Shown: positions 9,466 to 19,575, numbered from the stretch's first letter. The stretch is DNA of 64,000 nt from Mesostigma viride (GCA_009746045.1 RPFO01000253.1:5289145-5353144); one strand, 5' to 3'. Made by a program: numbers and translations. The notes: generated by a model not told the origin, from the sequence alone.

Positions 9466-11535
9466 ATGGAGGATCAAGACACCCAAACTGCTACCAGACA
9501 GCCTGACTACACCTCTCTTGTTTCAACAGTTGCCAAGAGCTGCAAGAAATTTGTTGGTGCAGCTGGTGATGATTACAGCAAGTGGGAGGAGTGGAAGAAT
9601 TTGTTTTTGGCTGTTGTCAGTCTTTTCAGTTTGGATGCTGTCCTGCTGGGCACTGAGGAGAATGACAGGGCTGATAAGGCCCTGTGGGCAGCTTTGCTCA
9701 CCTGTCTAACAGGTGAAGCTGCACGCCTAATGGCCACTGTGGCCAACAAAACTGGTAGCCAAGCATGGCAGTGTCTCATGGAGAACTATGAGCAAACCAG
9801 GCTAACCAAGAGTCACAGGTTTGAGCTGAGGAGCAAGCTGCACCGCCTACAGAAGCTTCCTAACGAGACCATGCAACAGCTTGTGAGGAGGGCGGAGCTT
9901 CTACGTGCTGACTACCAGGCTGCAGGGGGAGTCATCCAGGACCGTGATTTTGCTGCCATTCTACTGGGAGCACTGACAGACGAGTACCGCCCTGCGCTGG
10001 TGTCTGTACGGTTCAACGAGGAGGACCCACTACCTGTGGTGAAGAGGGCACTCATGGAGGCGGAGGATCTGCTCAAGGGGGGACGTGCTGTGGTGAAAAA
10101 GGAGAGTGCTGGCACTGGCCAGGCCTACCACACCAACAGCAAGGGGAACGGGGGGACCAAGAAATGCAGTCACTGTGGCCTGTCAAATCACAAGGACAAA
10201 GACTGCTGGAAGGAGCATCCTGAGAAGGCCCCACGCTGGTACCCCAACCAGCACAGGGGGGGCAAGGGCGGCAACCGAGGGAACCAGAGCAAGGGACGCA
10301 ACGCACCTGCTGGATCCGCTGCCAACGCAACTCAGGAGGCGGCTGAACTGCCGCCTGGCTTCTGCATGGTCACCATCGCCGAGGAGTCGCCGTCGACGCC
10401 GCTGGAGGCTGCTGCTCTCACGCAGTATACGGGCGACAAACTCAACTGGGTGCTGGACTCGGCTGCGAGCAGCCACATGTCCCCGTGCCGTTCTGACTTC
10501 GTGTCACTTATCCCCCACAACAGGCAGATCGTCGGATCAGGCGGCGACCTGCAAGCTGCTGGAGTTGGCACAGTTTCTGTGCATTTGCCGGGGAGCGAGC
10601 TCCGACTGGATGGAGCCCTTCTGGTCCCCGAGCTGCCCGTTCGGGTGCTCTCTGTTGGAGCGCTCGTGAAGGCTGGCCACAAGCTGGATTTCAACCAGGA
10701 AATCGCTGTGGTGGACAACAAGGCGCACAAGATGGAGCAGAGGGACAACGTCTACGTGTTACCTGCTCTCAACAAGAAGGCGGCGCTGGCGGCCACGACC
10801 GTGCGGCCGTTGGGGTCGCTGTGGAGCGCTGGCCTGCCAGTGGCGGCCATGTCCAAGACGCTGGGCTTTCTGCCTGGCTTTTCGCGGCCTTTGGGGCTGC
10901 AGGCTTCTTCCCGAGGCGCTTTGCTGCGCCCGGTGTCGTCGCCACTGTCGTGTGGCGGCAAGGGCGGTTTTTCCGCTGACAAACCTGCAATTGTGCAGGA
11001 TTTTGGCGTGGTGGGGACGGCAAGGAATGGGATCGGCTTAGTACCGGTCGTTGGGGCACACGGGGAGGACGGTTCCTGGAGTTCTGCGTCGGGCAGTACT
11101 ACTTATAGCCCTCTCGTGCCAGATCAGGTGGACTCTGCTCCACCAGTTTCCCTGACCCCTCCAGCGGCGAGCTCACCTGGCTTGCCGTTGTCCATGGATG
11201 TCAACCTACGTGGCGTGCTGGGAGAGCTTCCCCAGCCTGGCATCGTTTGGCCTACTAGTGCCAACACGCAGACGTCACCAAGCCTGCTGCGTGACGGTTT
11301 CGCTCCCTGGCCAGAATCAAGTGGGGGTTTGGCGTGGCGCGTCTCGGGCGCCAGCATTTTGGATTTTGCTGCGGGGGGAATTCCTGGTGAGGGGAGGCCA
11401 CCAGATGCACCAAGTCCAAGCCCAGTCCTGGAGCCAAGTCCTGGAGCTGGAGTCGTCGGCTGCCACGTGTCCCTGTCAATTTGGGACTGTGCTGAGCCAA
11501 CAAGTTGCCGGCACAAGTGCTGCCTTGAGCACTAA
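9466..11535 (+). CDS. gag: Element B Gag-protease polyprotein
   Basis: The frame is open from 9388. I prefer the Met at 9466 (MEDQDTQ), though an ATG at 9391 is also possible. Residues are numbered from 9388. A UBN2/Copia-type gag domain spans about 60-235 (SKWEEWKNLFLAV through LLGALTDEYRPAL). A CCHC knuckle CSHCGLSNHKDKDC lies at 260-273, followed by a Gly/Asn/Arg-rich RNA-binding stretch. A retropepsin domain starts at WVLDSAASSHM (catalytic Asp357, DSA) and runs to about 460. The last 255 residues are Pro/Ser/Gly-rich and match no pol domain. The protein would form particles that package the element RNA, with integrase and RT supplied by another element. Confidence 0.85.
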   Translation: MEDQDTQTATRQPDYTSLVSTVAKSCKKFVGAAGDDYSKWEEWKNLFLAVVSLFSLDAVLLGTEENDRADKALWAALLTCLTGEAARLMATVANKTGSQAWQCLMENYEQTRLTKSHRFELRSKLHRLQKLPNETMQQLVRRAELLRADYQAAGGVIQDRDFAAILLGALTDEYRPALVSVRFNEEDPLPVVKRALMEAEDLLKGGRAVVKKESAGTGQAYHTNSKGNGGTKKCSHCGLSNHKDKDCWKEHPEKAPRWYPNQHRGGKGGNRGNQSKGRNAPAGSAANATQEAAELPPGFCMVTIAEESPSTPLEAAALTQYTGDKLNWVLDSAASSHMSPCRSDFVSLIPHNRQIVGSGGDLQAAGVGTVSVHLPGSELRLDGALLVPELPVRVLSVGALVKAGHKLDFNQEIAVVDNKAHKMEQRDNVYVLPALNKKAALAATTVRPLGSLWSAGLPVAAMSKTLGFLPGFSRPLGLQASSRGALLRPVSSPLSCGGKGGFSADKPAIVQDFGVVGTARNGIGLVPVVGAHGEDGSWSSASGSTTYSPLVPDQVDSAPPVSLTPPAASSPGLPLSMDVNLRGVLGELPQPGIVWPTSANTQTSPSLLRDGFAPWPESSGGLAWRVSGASILDFAAGGIPGEGRPPDAPSPSPVLEPSPGAGVVGCHVSLSIWDCAEPTSCRHKCCLEH

Positions 11536-12702
11536 GGCGGTCGGTGCGGGAGCCCTGCTTCCGCTATTTTCATGGCGATTTTTGGGGATGCGCTATGGTC
11601 ACGTTCGTTGGGAATTTGATAGCTAGCTTAACTAACCCCTATGATCTCAAGTCGCCACTGTTTTTCGTTCGTGAAAAATTGCTTTAGACACGAATATTTT
11701 GTGGTCTATTGTGCTGTTAGGTGCGGGGTCCTTCCGGCCTTATGCATCTCGCATAGTCTTGTTTTGTTTCTGCTAGACTTTTTCATAGCGCTTCGTCGGG
11801 ATGCGTTATTTGAGTTCTAGACCACCTGTGTTCATCGTCCCCATGACGTTCTTCTACCAGCAATGGTATGTTTTCCAAGTTCTTTGTAATCTTGGTACGT
11901 TTGGCTAGCGCCGGTTTGCTGGCCATGTCTCCGTTCTTGCTGACCCTTTTTGTGGTCAATCTGCACGTTCATTTCATGTCGTGTGTGTTGCCCATTCTTA
12001 GGGCATACTTTCTCGTTGCATGCTAGGTTTGTTCATGCAGTTTGCGGTTGTGTCTTTTGTACATAGCCTGCGTTTGTGCTCCTGACTTTGTCGTCGCTTC
12101 ATGTCCCGTTTTTAGTCGCTTTCAACTATCGTTGGTTAATCAGAGCTGTCTTTTCAGTTCGTTCATGTTGGCTAATGCTAAGATCCATGACTATGTCGGT
12201 TTATGTTAGTTACCTGTGTGATTAAGGTGTGTCAGGACTACGTGTTCTGCTCCTTGTTCACCGTTGGTGCTCTGCCGTAGGTCGGATGCTTTATGTCGTT
12301 AATCACATGTTTTATGCGTTAATCATACATCATGTCCCCTGCATTGTCTAAGAGTTTGCCTGTGTTAGAGCATTTTGTGTGCTTCTTCATGTTTTCAGGC
12401 GACGCTAGAGTGAGGGGGGTGTGATCCAAAGCGCATCTTCCCAACGAAGTTTTTGACTTGGCAACACATGCTAGTTGCTGGGCGATGCGGCAATCTTTCC
12501 TGCTGCTTTCGTTGGACACTCGGCGCGTCACCGGTCCGGAGTTCCAGTTTCCAGTTTCCGTGGAGATCGTCTTTTGACTACTTTGACCACGGTGTTTGCT
12601 AGCGAGGGGGGTGGATGTTTTTCGCCCACTTACCCGTGATCAGTTAGTGTTTGATCCTTACCACTGGCCTGGGTTGCATCCCATTTTTGGTTTGGTGCCA
12701 TG
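11536..12702 (+). other. Element B noncoding tail
   Basis: About 1.17 kb between the gag-protease stop and the polypurine tract has no long frame on the coding strand. It is T-rich and contains two further GAGGGGGGTG motifs (about 12411-12420 and 12604-12613) that resemble the polypurine tract. It may carry packaging signals or be the scar of a lost pol. Confidence 0.5.
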
Positions 12703-12715
12703 TGGGTAAGGGGGG
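12703..12715 (+). promoter_or_regulatory. Element B polypurine tract
   Basis: TGGGTAAGGGGGG directly precedes the 3' LTR start TGTCAAGG. Confidence 0.75.
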
Positions 12716-13624
12716 TGTCAAGGTTGTACCCAAATGTCACCTTGATAGTGAGTACTGAATTTAATTCTAGAGTCCTATGTTTGGTCAAGGCTTGACTTAG
12801 CTATGGCTGAGAGCTTTTCCTCTAAGTGTTATACTTGACAGGATAGCACTAGAGCAAGGTCATGTGTTGTAAGGGGGGTGTCAAGGACATGGTCCTTGTA
12901 TTTGTACCCACCTGACCTGGCTAGATAGATAGAGGCTCTTGTACAGGAGCCACTGTTCTTTATCCCGTTGGATTTGGCCTACAAATGAGAAAGTTGTGGC
13001 CAGTTTTAGTAATCAGGGATTAGTACCTATGCCAAGTGGATCCTTATAGGCAGCTGACAAATCTGTCTATGTCAGCTGACCTATGACATGTCAGATGAGA
13101 ATCTATGACAGGACAGCTGACTGATTGACATGTACACTGTGCATGTCAGATGTGGCGCTGATATGTTCACGCCAGATTTACTTCATCATCATCAGATCAC
13201 ACACAGAGAGATCTTTTATTAAATAGTTAGATTACTGTGCAGCAGTTACAAGTTAAGACTGTACATCAGTTACAAGATAAGGCTGTACAGCAGTTACAAG
13301 ATAAGATTTATTTCTTGTCTAGATCTGATTGGTAGCCTGTACACTGACCTAACCTGATTGGTGGCCTGAGTATTACATGAGAATATTCCTAGGCACATTC
13401 CTAGCCAGCCAATCAGGTCATTCCAGTTTTCTGCCTGTGTTTTTTCCTCGAGTTAATAAAACAACTGAGGAGCCTTGCCAAAGGTACTCCTCACTATCAT
13501 TCTGCCTCAAACTGAGTCTCTGTCTCTTTGCTCCCATCCTCCATAGCCTGTACCTGCAAGGACAGGCGCATTTGGGTTTCAATCACAAGCATTGTAGAAG
13601 GCAAACCCATTAGTTCTTTCAACA
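12716..13624 (+). repeat. 3' LTR of element B
   Basis: Near-identical to 8460-9374, with substitutions and small indels near 12793-12815 and 12938-12952. It carries AATAAA near 13452. Confidence 0.9.
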
Positions 13625-13629
13625 TAATG
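13625..13629. repeat. Element B target duplication (right)
   Basis: TAATG, identical to 8455-8459. Confidence 0.85.
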
Positions 13630-13714
13630 ATTACGTAATGATTAATAGGATATCATGTATTTAAGGAAAAGTGACAACAAACTATGTATAGTTTCTCACT
13701 TATTATAATTTATG

Positions 13715-13890
13715 AATTGTTCGTGTTCGGTAAAATGTTCGGGTAATGTTCGGGTTCGGGTTCGGGTCACTTGACCCTAAACAGTACATGTTCGTGTTCG
13801 TGTTCGGGTCACCTGGCAATGTACCGAACATGTTCGTGTTCGGGTTCGGGTACTCTCCCAGGTGTTCGTGTTCGTGACCGGGTCGAGAAA
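13715..13890. repeat. TTCGGG-rich minisatellite, right arm of hAT element
   Basis: Units GTTCGGGTTCGGGTCAC and TGTTCGTGTTCGGG alternate with short spacers, matching the left arm. Confidence 0.7.
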
Positions 13891-13912
13891 AGACCCGGAT
13901 GTGCCAGCCCTA

Positions 13913-13920
13913 TTTCTGAC
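13913..13920. repeat. hAT 8-bp target duplication (right)
   Basis: TTTCTGAC, identical to 8078-8085. Confidence 0.85.
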
Positions 13921-14454
13921 ATAGCACCGCTGCCAAGGGCCTTGCCCAAGAACAGGACCACCGAAAAATCATCAGCAAATTTTAGATTGGTTTCTTCTAG
14001 CATCCGCTCGAAGGCCAGCGTGGCCTTGGCAGTTGGCTGCAGTGTCACCGGACACTTCGAACGTCAGAATCTGCATGACGTCCTTGATGGACTTCACCAG
14101 CCCTGTCGGCGCGAGAAGCTCAGTGAGCCGCTCAAGGAACTGATTCCAGTCCCATGCCTTCTCCTGGGCGATCCGAATCAGGTCCCGCACCGCCTGCGGC
14201 CCTTTGCTGGCCAGTGGAGCCCCCCGCAAGATCCGAAAAATCTGCGCGGGAGTCTTCACTACCGTGCGGACTTTCTCCTCCCAGGCCTTGATTGCCCAGA
14301 CAAAGTCACGGTTTTCCTTGTCCGTAGCCTTGTCGGCCAACGGCTCTGGCAGCATGCGAACCACCAGTTCGTGCTGTCGCAGCTCCTTGTAAGCATCGGC
14401 ACCATCGCCAGTCAACTGAATGGCGTCCGTGTCGGAACGGGAGCCGCGAGCCAT
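13921..14454 (-). CDS. gag: Element A gag, N-terminal part
   Basis: The minus-strand frame from MARGSRSDTD (Met at 14454) encodes a Copia-type gag segment with KAWEEKVRTVVKT and WNQFLERLTELL. The longer frame starting at 14505 begins inside the LTR, so the Met just after the LTR is preferred. Near 14045 the homology moves to another frame (KATLAFERMLEETNLKFADDF), a one-base shift. The part ends at the hAT duplication and continues at 8085. Together the pieces give a gag of about 330 residues that would coat the element RNA. Confidence 0.7.
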
Positions 14455-14479
14455 TGTAAATAGCAGCTTTTGAGTACGA

Positions 14480-14550
14480 GTTGAGATTGAGAATGATGTT
14501 TGCAAGAATGCGGCCCTAGGTGCCTGGGTTTATTATCAATTTATATGTTT
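14480..14550 (-). repeat. 5' LTR of element A, proximal piece
   Basis: Seventy-one bases matching 3382-3452 of the 3' LTR. The rest of the LTR resumes at 16396 after an insertion. Confidence 0.85.
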
Positions 14551-14567
14551 TAACTCGTCGTCTGTCC

Positions 14568-14597
14568 CAACTCAGTCCTAATAATAGGACTGAGTTG
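14568..14597. repeat. Subterminal hairpin
   Basis: CAACTCAGTCCTA and its exact complement are separated by ATAA. The same word forms the hairpin at 16219-16245. Confidence 0.8.
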
Positions 14598-16218
14598 ACC
14601 TTTTTCAACCGTGTGTAGTGACTAGGTGGGGGGTCCATTCAAGATGCTTAGATGTGGGTCTATGGAGTATTTGATGTCCTCTTGCTGGCAAAAATACTAC
14701 ATCAGTGAAAACTTGACCCAAACTCCTAAAAATTACATGGATGTATGGCACCGTCGGCGAATTTGCATTTTTGTGTGGAAGCATGAGTGGCAAAAATTGA
14801 ATAAATTCCATATGCATGTTAAAAAAATACAGGCATGTAAACAATATAGTTCTTGACCTGTGGCAAAAAACTGGACTCAATTTGGCCACTGGCACTGCCT
14901 GAAACACGCCAAATACTGCCAGTCCTATACATAGGACTGGGCCATGCTAGCAATTTGCAAGCATGTAAGTGCGGTCATACTTCATAGTAGCGTGGCCACA
15001 AACCATGTCAATCAGCCCATTTCCCTTCAGGCATAATAGGAAAACATACTTGCATCATCATATTGCAGTTATATTGTACCTTAGTATGTGTGAAAGCCTA
15101 TGCATACATATAGGGAATGCGTATGGATACGTAGCTACCAAGGGATGTATTATAAGTAATAACCACCGATATAATGGGTAGGTTAGTCACATTTAATTGT
15201 TCTTTACAAATATGGACATGGATAAAACTGTATTACCTTGCCATGACATGGCCAAGATACCTGCTGGCACATTATGACAGTGGTTTATCACCAAGATTTT
15301 TCACTCACCCGTATAAGCTTGACAGTACCCTTGACGCAGCCCATGACCACACAATCATGCAGTATGAACATAGCAAGAGAATAACTAACATCTATGAAAG
15401 TGTTTTAACCCATTCAGCACCTAAAACCTTGTACAGCCACGCTACGGTAAGGCAAATGCCTGGTAAGATCATCTAAAAAGATGGTTTTAGAGAGGGGCAG
15501 GCAACGGTCAAGAAAGAGCAGCAAGACTCAAAACTGACAGCGCATCGCAAGCTTAAACTCATGTAAGAATACCAAGAAACGATGAAGCAGCGATATTCCA
15601 GCTTTACCTGGCACGGCTGGCGTTACCTTGGCCCAGGCGGTGCCAGCAAAAGTGGCACTTTGTGGCACACAAATCATGACGTGACAGAGTGGTCGAAATC
15701 ATCAAATCTTTACTGCCACTAGACTTAATCTACGACAATACATGATAAAAGGTAGAAAGAAACCTATAAACCCTTCGATTTGATCCGGGAATCAATTGTA
15801 GTAATCCATTCCGTCGACCTGCCTAATCGCAGATTTTTCCAGCAAGAACAGTGCCGACACCCAGTAAATCGCATCCCCGCGAGGTTAAAATTCACTTGTA
15901 TCATCTTTAGGACATAGAAAATCTATTTCCTGGGTTTGGCCCGCAAAATCGTCCGAAAACGTAAACTGCATGCATGGGCGCAAGCCGCCATGGCTAGGTC
16001 GTGTATTTCCGGAACTCACGTTTCGCGTGAAAATGTACCCTTACCACCTGTACTTTCACCGTACGGTTAGCCGCCCAAACCAAATCCAAAAAAATCCCAA
16101 AAATATGTCCAAGAAAGATCTTTTCAAGTAGTATTTGAATAAATTTTGAGAAAAATTTTCTGCCAAATATTCCGACCGGGGCGAATTTTCTACAAAACCT
16201 CAAAATTAGGTCCTAAAA

Positions 16219-16245
16219 TTAGGACTGAGTTGAACTCAGTCCTAA
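16219..16245. repeat. Subterminal hairpin, right end
   Basis: TTAGGACTGAGTT and its complement around a central G, using the same motif as 14568-14597. Confidence 0.8.
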
Positions 16246-16395
16246 AATTAGGACCAGGGACAGACGACGAGTTAAAAATATAATTATACTTACAGCAGAG
16301 TGAAATCACTCAAACCAAAGCAAACGCCCAGCTATAAACCTATATTCAGAGCCATGTCAAAGCTCTATACTACGATAAGATCAATTTATATGTTT

Positions 16396-16825
16396 ACAAG
16401 TCATGTGTGCAACCCCAAGATTGCGATAGGCCTTATCGACATTGCACCAATCACATCTCATGTGCATTTGCGATTTCCAAGAGGCACACTGAACTAGCGT
16501 TACGCCAGCGTTGCACAATGCTTCTAGACGCTTCTAGAACCATTTACAAATATCCATTAGCAGGGAATATTGCCGTATTTTTCTGCCCGCTGAAGGGGTG
16601 TTTTATCTCATCAATCCTTGGCACGACTTCAACAGCCTGACCGACAGTCAGTGCTCGACAGTCAGCGTGACCACTAATTATAATGCATCAACGTGGCTAT
16701 ACTGCCACCATGGTCATGCACACAAGCTGTGTGCAGCAATTGTGAGTATTGTTTCACAGATTTACATTCCATTATGCATGCACCAGTTTATACACGCATT
16801 TCGGTCATGCAACAGATTGCAACTC
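16396..16825 (-). repeat. 5' LTR of element A, distal piece
   Basis: Matches 3453-3882. With 14480-14550 it restores exactly 501 bp. Confidence 0.88.
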
Positions 16826-16830
16826 TGTAA
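16826..16830. repeat. Target-site duplication of element A (right copy)
   Basis: TGTAA, identical to 3377-3381, directly outside the 5' LTR. Confidence 0.85.
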
Positions 16831-17200
16831 GCTGGGCCCTCAGGGCTTAGCATATAATAGGCCAAAGTCCAGACAGACCAAGTAGGACGTTCGGGGGTCC
16901 AAACAAAAGTTTTAGTGCAATTGATAGATCTCGATGAGGGCACTCAGAATCTGAATGTCACATGCCAGACCATGGTCCATATCTGGACGACAGGGGCCAA
17001 AAACCGATACTCCCAACGCAAAAAATTATTTAGTTCACCAAAATATGCTTTTTTTCTACGGTATACCGATTTCCCACCAACAGTTTCACATGGTAATGAC
17101 ATTATATTGTAACAGAAGTCTTGGGAAATTACCTCGATGGCAAAGCCTGGGCGGGAAAACCTGTGCGGGAAAAAAATGGGCGGCAAAGGTAATGGGCCCC

Positions 17201-17233
17201 AGGGGGGAGGGGGAGGGGGGGGGGGGGGGGGGG
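17201..17233 (+). repeat. G-rich homopolymer tract
   Basis: Nearly pure G with a few A interruptions, a strong quadruplex-forming candidate and a likely sequencing weak point. Confidence 0.8.
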
Positions 17234-17539
17234 CGCGGACCCTTTGCCCACCCACCCCCACTCATAAACCGTCGGGGTTCATAGCATAGCGCCCTTCCCC
17301 TCCCTCCCGGGCCAATGGGACCCCCCCGGCCGAGGTTTGGGCGATATCTCCGGGAGTCGCGTCTGAGCACAAATAGGCATTCATTAATGTTGGAAAAGGT
17401 AGAGGAAACTAATGGGTTTTACACAATGCCTTTTGCTTGGCCTTGCTACCCTTGCAGGTGATGAAAGACTGAGCTTGAAGACAATGGAAGAGAGACCAGA
17501 AAATGAGTTTTATTTCATAGGTTGAGAGGTTAGGAAAAG

Positions 17540-17612
17540 AGGTTCAATGGGGGTTCAATAGAGGTTAAATGGAGGTTCAATAGAGGTTCAATGGATGTTA
17601 AATGGAGGTACC
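17540..17612 (+). repeat. GGTTCAATAGA minisatellite
   Basis: About six units of roughly 13 bp (GGTTCAATAGA, GGTTAAATGGA and variants) in tandem. Confidence 0.6.
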
Positions 17613-18230
17613 TGCCCTTAGGGGGCAGTTTCCTTGTATACCTTTTAGGCTAGGAAGGATGACATCAGCAATGACATCATCACAGAAGCTTGTAGAAACA
17701 TCCTAGCATATTCCTAGCATATTCCCAGCATATTCTCAGTATATTCCAGGAATATTCCTGGCATATTATTCTTAGAACATTCCTAGAACATTCTAGACAT
17801 GATCTAATGAGCTAGCATAATAGCTCAGATGCCAAGTGTCTACATAATAATGTGCCACATAACATAATCAATAAAGTGACACATCTCTTCTCCTTGGAGT
17901 GACAAGTGTCATGCAATGAGTCTACCCACTTGTCATCATGTAAGTCATAACATGTGTCATCATGAGCTTCCAACACTTGTCAGCTCATGGACCAAACATT
18001 TGTCCAATATGCCATAGCATCACTTGTCAATCAAATACGTGATGCTACTACTAAGGCTGACTCAGGGTACAAGTCATCCATGTCCAAGTATAGGACTATG
18101 GCACATGAATATTGATCAGCTCATTGAGCCCGACTCATCTAGCTCATCATAGCTATCAAATTCCCGGTCCATATGGAATAAATCCAACAAGATATCAATC
18201 AGGCTGGGATATACTGTGGCCAGGCGGATT

Positions 18231-18290
18231 AATTAATTAATAGACACGTGACTGCGTCACGTGAGCATAAGTCCTCAGTGCCAGGTGGAT
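18231..18290. repeat. (TTAA)n plus CACGTG hairpin
   Basis: TTAATTAATTAATAGA is followed by CACGTGACTGCGTCACGTG, a near-perfect palindrome. The same block occurs at 19478-19552, in part at 22830-22862, and in diverged form at 25357-25412. Confidence 0.65.
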
Positions 18291-18369
18291 ATAATATCCC
18301 TAACAATTAACACCCGGGTTCGAGGGTCTCGGGAGGGGGACCCAACTTGTGGCGTGAATGGCTCCACTA

Positions 18370-18660
18370 TAAATTGCAACAATGTGAACAAAAGATACTC
18401 AGATCAGGTAGACACATCAGATAATATCTACCACGGCAGATCAAGGCGCAAGCGGCTCGAGAAGACTCACTTCACCGTGGACGACGACTTGACCCTGGCG
18501 CAGCAACAACGGCGACGGGAGCTATGGCCGACCTACCTCTAGCTCCGGCAGACCAAGGCGGGGCAGCCGGTGTACTGGAAGGGGGCGGCCATCTACGTCG
18601 GCCACAAGCCCTGGCAGGCGACCCCCGCGGCCCCAACGACTCCAGACGCCCCAGCTTAGG
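18370..18660 (+). pseudogene. LINE ORF1-like fragment
   Basis: The plus strand encodes KRLEKTHFTVDDDLTLAQQ followed by RRRELWPTYL, then an in-frame stop. The continuation QPVYWKGAAIYVGHKPW is in another frame. The DDDLT-xxQ-xxRRxLWP core with a W-x-G-x-x-I/L-Y-V-G tail is a C-terminal motif I associate with LINE ORF1 proteins. The same segment occurs on the minus strand at 23988-23640. It is a broken copy and I give it no function beyond LINE RNA binding. Confidence 0.55.
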
Positions 18661-19112
18661 GGAATACAGCAGTAGCAGTGCAGAATAGATAGCCCGTGGC
18701 CATGTACATGTAAGCCTCCTACAGGCTCTATACCAGCTGACTCACGAGTCTCATTTAGCCATGTACATGTGTGCCTATGATGTGCCACACTCCAGATGAT
18801 GCCTAGCTTTATATAGTTATGCTGTGCCCATGCAGAGAGCTGCTCTCTGCTGAGATGCCACGCTCTAGCTATGCTGATCTTCCCCACCTATATGACGGGC
18901 TCCCCTTAGCTGGGCGTTGCCCGAGACTCTGGGTGGTGCAGGTGCCCTAGTGCACCTAGAGAAAGTGTTGTTTACATTCCCACCCTTGCAGGAAGTAGCT
19001 TAGAATGTATTATAGGCTCATATGCCCCTTCTCTGGGCTATGTGCTACATATACTCCCAACGGAGTTATGTTCCTAATTAATTAATTAATTGATCAGATA
19101 TCTCTAGGCTAG

Positions 19113-19460
19113 CTGGCACCAAGCCCGCCCAGCCTGGACGTTTTGTCCTCTGACACCTGGCGTGCCCCTGGCAGGCCGCGCGCGGCAGGGTCGCCACCCG
19201 TGGACTTTCCGTGATAGACTCGGCATGGACATGTGCTACCCCAGACGTGACAGGCTCACACTCGGGCAGCCTCCTGGTTTGTCTGTAATATGGAGGCAGA
19301 TGGTACGCAAGAATAGATGGCAAGTAGTGTTGAAGGAGACCACCCCCAAGTCTGTGCATGGGGCTCCGCGTGTGACCAAGTTTGGCATTCACATGCAGCG
19401 ATTCGGGCCGTGGTGCCCACAACCCGAGGTAACTAGTCTATAAGGAACTAGATAGCAAGC
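19113..19460 (+). repeat. Left arm of inverted LINE-derived repeat
   Basis: Matches the complement of 22876-23216. Shared words include GCCGCGCGCGGCAGGG and GACTCGGCATGGACATGTGC. It ends in a (TTAA)n tract at 19478, as a LINE 3' tail would. Confidence 0.65.
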
Positions 19461-19575
19461 ATCACCCATTCCATCCCATTAATTAATTAATTAATTAATT
19501 CATTCATTAATAGACGCGTGACTGCGTCACGTGAGCAGAAGTCCTCAGACGGAGGGGAACATGGGATGGAATGGA

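Larger units (their letters stand above)
8460..13624 (+). mobile_element. Element B: gag-protease-only Copia-class LTR element
   Basis: LTRs of 915 bp (8460-9374) and 909 bp (12716-13624) are flanked by TAATG at 8455-8459 and 13625-13629. A primer binding site (TGGTATCGGAGG, 9375) and a polypurine tract (about 12703-12715) are in place. The internal region is only 3.34 kb and encodes gag plus a protease domain. No integrase, RT or RNase H could be found, so it depends on an autonomous partner. The LTRs differ at roughly 15-20 positions plus small indels, so it is older by that measure than element A, although it sits inside A. That paradox is discussed under findings. Confidence 0.9.
8086..13912. 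mobile_element. hAT-type non-autonomous element in element A gag (itself interrupted)
   Basis: Terminal inverted repeats TAGGGCTGGCACATCCG (8086-8102) and its complement (13896-13912) are perfect over 17 bp. They are flanked by the 8-bp direct duplication TTTCTGAC (8078-8085 and 13913-13920). An 8-bp duplication with TIRs starting TAGGGCTG is typical of hAT transposons. Without the nested LTR element it is only about 657 bp and has no transposase, so it must be mobilised in trans. Its arms are made largely of a TGTTCGGGTTCGGG-type minisatellite. Confidence 0.85.
14551..16379. mobile_element. Insertion in element A 5' LTR carrying a TIR element
   Basis: Comparison with the intact 3' LTR defines the insertion: ATCAATTTATATGTTT occurs at 14535-14550 and again at 16380-16395, a 16-bp duplication. 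The insert starts with TAACTCGTCGTCTGTCCC (14551-14568), whose complement lies at 16257-16274, so an 18-bp TIR pair spans most but not all of it. The right 105 bp (16275-16379) lie outside the TIR. No coding region is recognisable. Subterminal hairpins built from CAACTCAGTCCTA occur at both ends. Confidence 0.75.
3382..16825 (-). mobile_element. Element A: Copia-class LTR retrotransposon, complete but twice interrupted
   Basis: A minus-strand element with both LTRs, flanked by the same 5 bp, TGTAA, at 3377-3381 and 16826-16830. Removing the two insertions (8086-13912 plus one 8-bp duplication, and 14551-16379 plus one 16-bp duplication) leaves about 5.76 kb. The order is 5' LTR, gag with a CCHC knuckle, HHCC and integrase, a retropepsin-like domain, RT and RNase H, polypurine tract, 3' LTR. 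RNase H after RT and integrase before RT place it in the Copia class, but the protease-like domain after integrase is unusual. The LTRs differ at only one position I could see (T/C at the CATGYGTGC motif), so insertion was recent and the internal insertions are younger still. Confidence 0.9.
16831..18230. other. Unassigned region with G-tract and short tandem repeats
   Basis: No gene recognised. It contains a long G run (about 17201-17233), a minisatellite of GGTTCAATAGA-type units (about 17540-17612), and a degenerate TTCCTAGCATA array (about 17698-17790). The last two and the flanking unique text could be part of an old LTR, but I found no second copy in the window. Confidence 0.4.
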
